Assembly (NCBI RefSeq): GCF_005049285.1
Contig: NZ_SOSC01000014.1
Location: 1 to 64,000, forward strand
Source: Halorientalis salina
GTDB taxonomy: Archaea > Halobacteriota > Halobacteria > Halobacteriales > Haloarculaceae
DNA: 64,000 nucleotides
Reading direction: 5' to 3'
Shown: positions 63,533-64,000 of the stretch, piece by piece
Layout of the letters: each line of letters begins with the position of its first letter
How positions within the stretch are numbered: position 1 is the first letter of the stretch
Program-made: the position numbers and the translations under genes
The notes under the pieces: generated by a model
The model's database searches: none
What the model saw: only the letters and a program-made list of their open reading frames with translations
What the model was told of the DNA's origin: nothing

Positions 63533-64000
63533 ATGAGATTCCGTCGAGTGCTCTCGGTACTGCTCGTGGCGGGATGTCTGTTCGCGTTTACGAGTCTCGC
63601 GGGCTCGCTCGATTCCTCGATATCGGGTACCCCAGACGACCTCATCGATGTCGACAGCGGACTGCTGCCGATAGATTCGGGCCAGGTGAGTGATGTCAGT
63701 GACTCACTGAACGAAGCGGAGCAAAGCTCGGAGAACAGCGATTCGTCGAGTGCTTCCTCACAGGATGCCCCACCAACCGAGGATGGCTCGGCGGCAGCCA
63801 AGACACCTGGGTCCGGCGACGAGACAGTTACCGCCGATGCGGAACCGCAGGGCGGAGCCAAGGGTCAGAGCGACGATGGAGGGTCAGACAGCAGTATGCA
63901 ACAGGACGACGGACCGGGTGACAAAGAGGGTTTCGGACCGGCTGAGCGAGGGCAGACACTGCTGGAGCGGCTGCTGCAGGTGCTCGAACAGTTGTTGCCC
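63533..64000 (+). CDS. 5' part of an exported/membrane protein (DUF4129-like)
   Basis: The ATG at 63533 opens 156 codons that run off the window. The N-terminus MRFRRVLSVLLVAGCLFAF is a signal or membrane segment, then an acidic Ser/Asp/Gly-rich spacer, ending in LLERLLQVLEQLLP, which probably precedes a membrane helix. This layout resembles haloarchaeal DUF4129 proteins that accompany transglutaminase-like genes. The identification needs the sequence beyond 64000. Confidence 0.55.
   Translation, partial: MRFRRVLSVLLVAGCLFAFTSLAGSLDSSISGTPDDLIDVDSGLLPIDSGQVSDVSDSLNEAEQSSENSDSSSASSQDAPPTEDGSAAAKTPGSGDETVTADAEPQGGAKGQSDDGGSDSSMQQDDGPGDKEGFGPAERGQTLLERLLQVLEQLLP

Overview
The window is chromosomal DNA of a halophilic archaeon (class Halobacteria). 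The evidence is high GC, strongly acidic proteins, GTG starts, TATA boxes sitting about 25-30 nt before start codons, and haloarchaeal families: Bat-type HTH_10 regulators, HalOD1, DUF7344, TrmB regulators, Tat-exported lipoproteins and IS200/IS605-type palindromes. The genus cannot be fixed from the sequence alone. No rRNA, tRNA or CRISPR array was seen.

Layout. 1-14.2 kb: a 5'-truncated sufB, a DUF3311/sodium:solute symporter pair, a 7TM histidine kinase, a large Bat-type regulator, a zinc-ribbon gene overlapping a first glutamate dehydrogenase, a second glutamate dehydrogenase, a TDT-family transporter and a tyrosine integrase. 14.2-20.2 kb: a patchwork with two SHOCT membrane proteins, an ion channel, a YHS-domain metal permease followed by a frameshifted small membrane gene, an orphan ureF behind a clipped upstream reading frame, a tnpB fragment and several IS605-like end palindromes. 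20.4-25.2 kb: a TRAM protein, then five consecutive transcription-regulator genes.

25.2-25.9 kb is a decayed insertion-element region with an array of short hairpins. 25.9-41.8 kb is a surface-polysaccharide locus: two Tat-exported beta-helix paralogues bracket a Tat-lipoprotein polysaccharide deacetylase, a sulfatase-like enzyme and a flippase. A family 2 glycosyltransferase, DUF1616, a membrane-bound hydrolase, a lipoprotein alpha/beta hydrolase, HalOD1, glmS and an asparagine-synthase-like protein follow. 42.3-46.8 kb is sensory: two DUF7344 membrane proteins flank a soluble PAS chemoreceptor and a DICT protein. 46.9-53.3 kb is a tight five-gene leftward glycan operon: nucleotide-sugar dehydrogenase, GT2, DUF354, GT4 and a polytopic membrane protein. 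53.7-64 kb holds membrane and lipoprotein genes (AI-2E family, BofA-like, YihY/BrkB), another palindrome-rich scar, an ATP-grasp sugar-transfer protein facing an alkaline-phosphatase-family enzyme, another Bat regulator, and the start of a gene that runs off the window.

How the genes may work together (inference): GlmS feeds hexosamine phosphate, the TviB-like dehydrogenase makes an amino-uronic nucleotide sugar, the glycosyltransferases and flippase build and export a polymer, and the Tat-exported beta-helix proteins and deacetylase modify it outside the cell. The two bracketed beta-helix paralogues are the best candidate for an undescribed system. The best structural novelty is a family of 9-bp-stem palindromes, two of which carry expanded loops, one of them with internal hairpins, together with a 26-bp-spaced array of three-base-loop hairpins.
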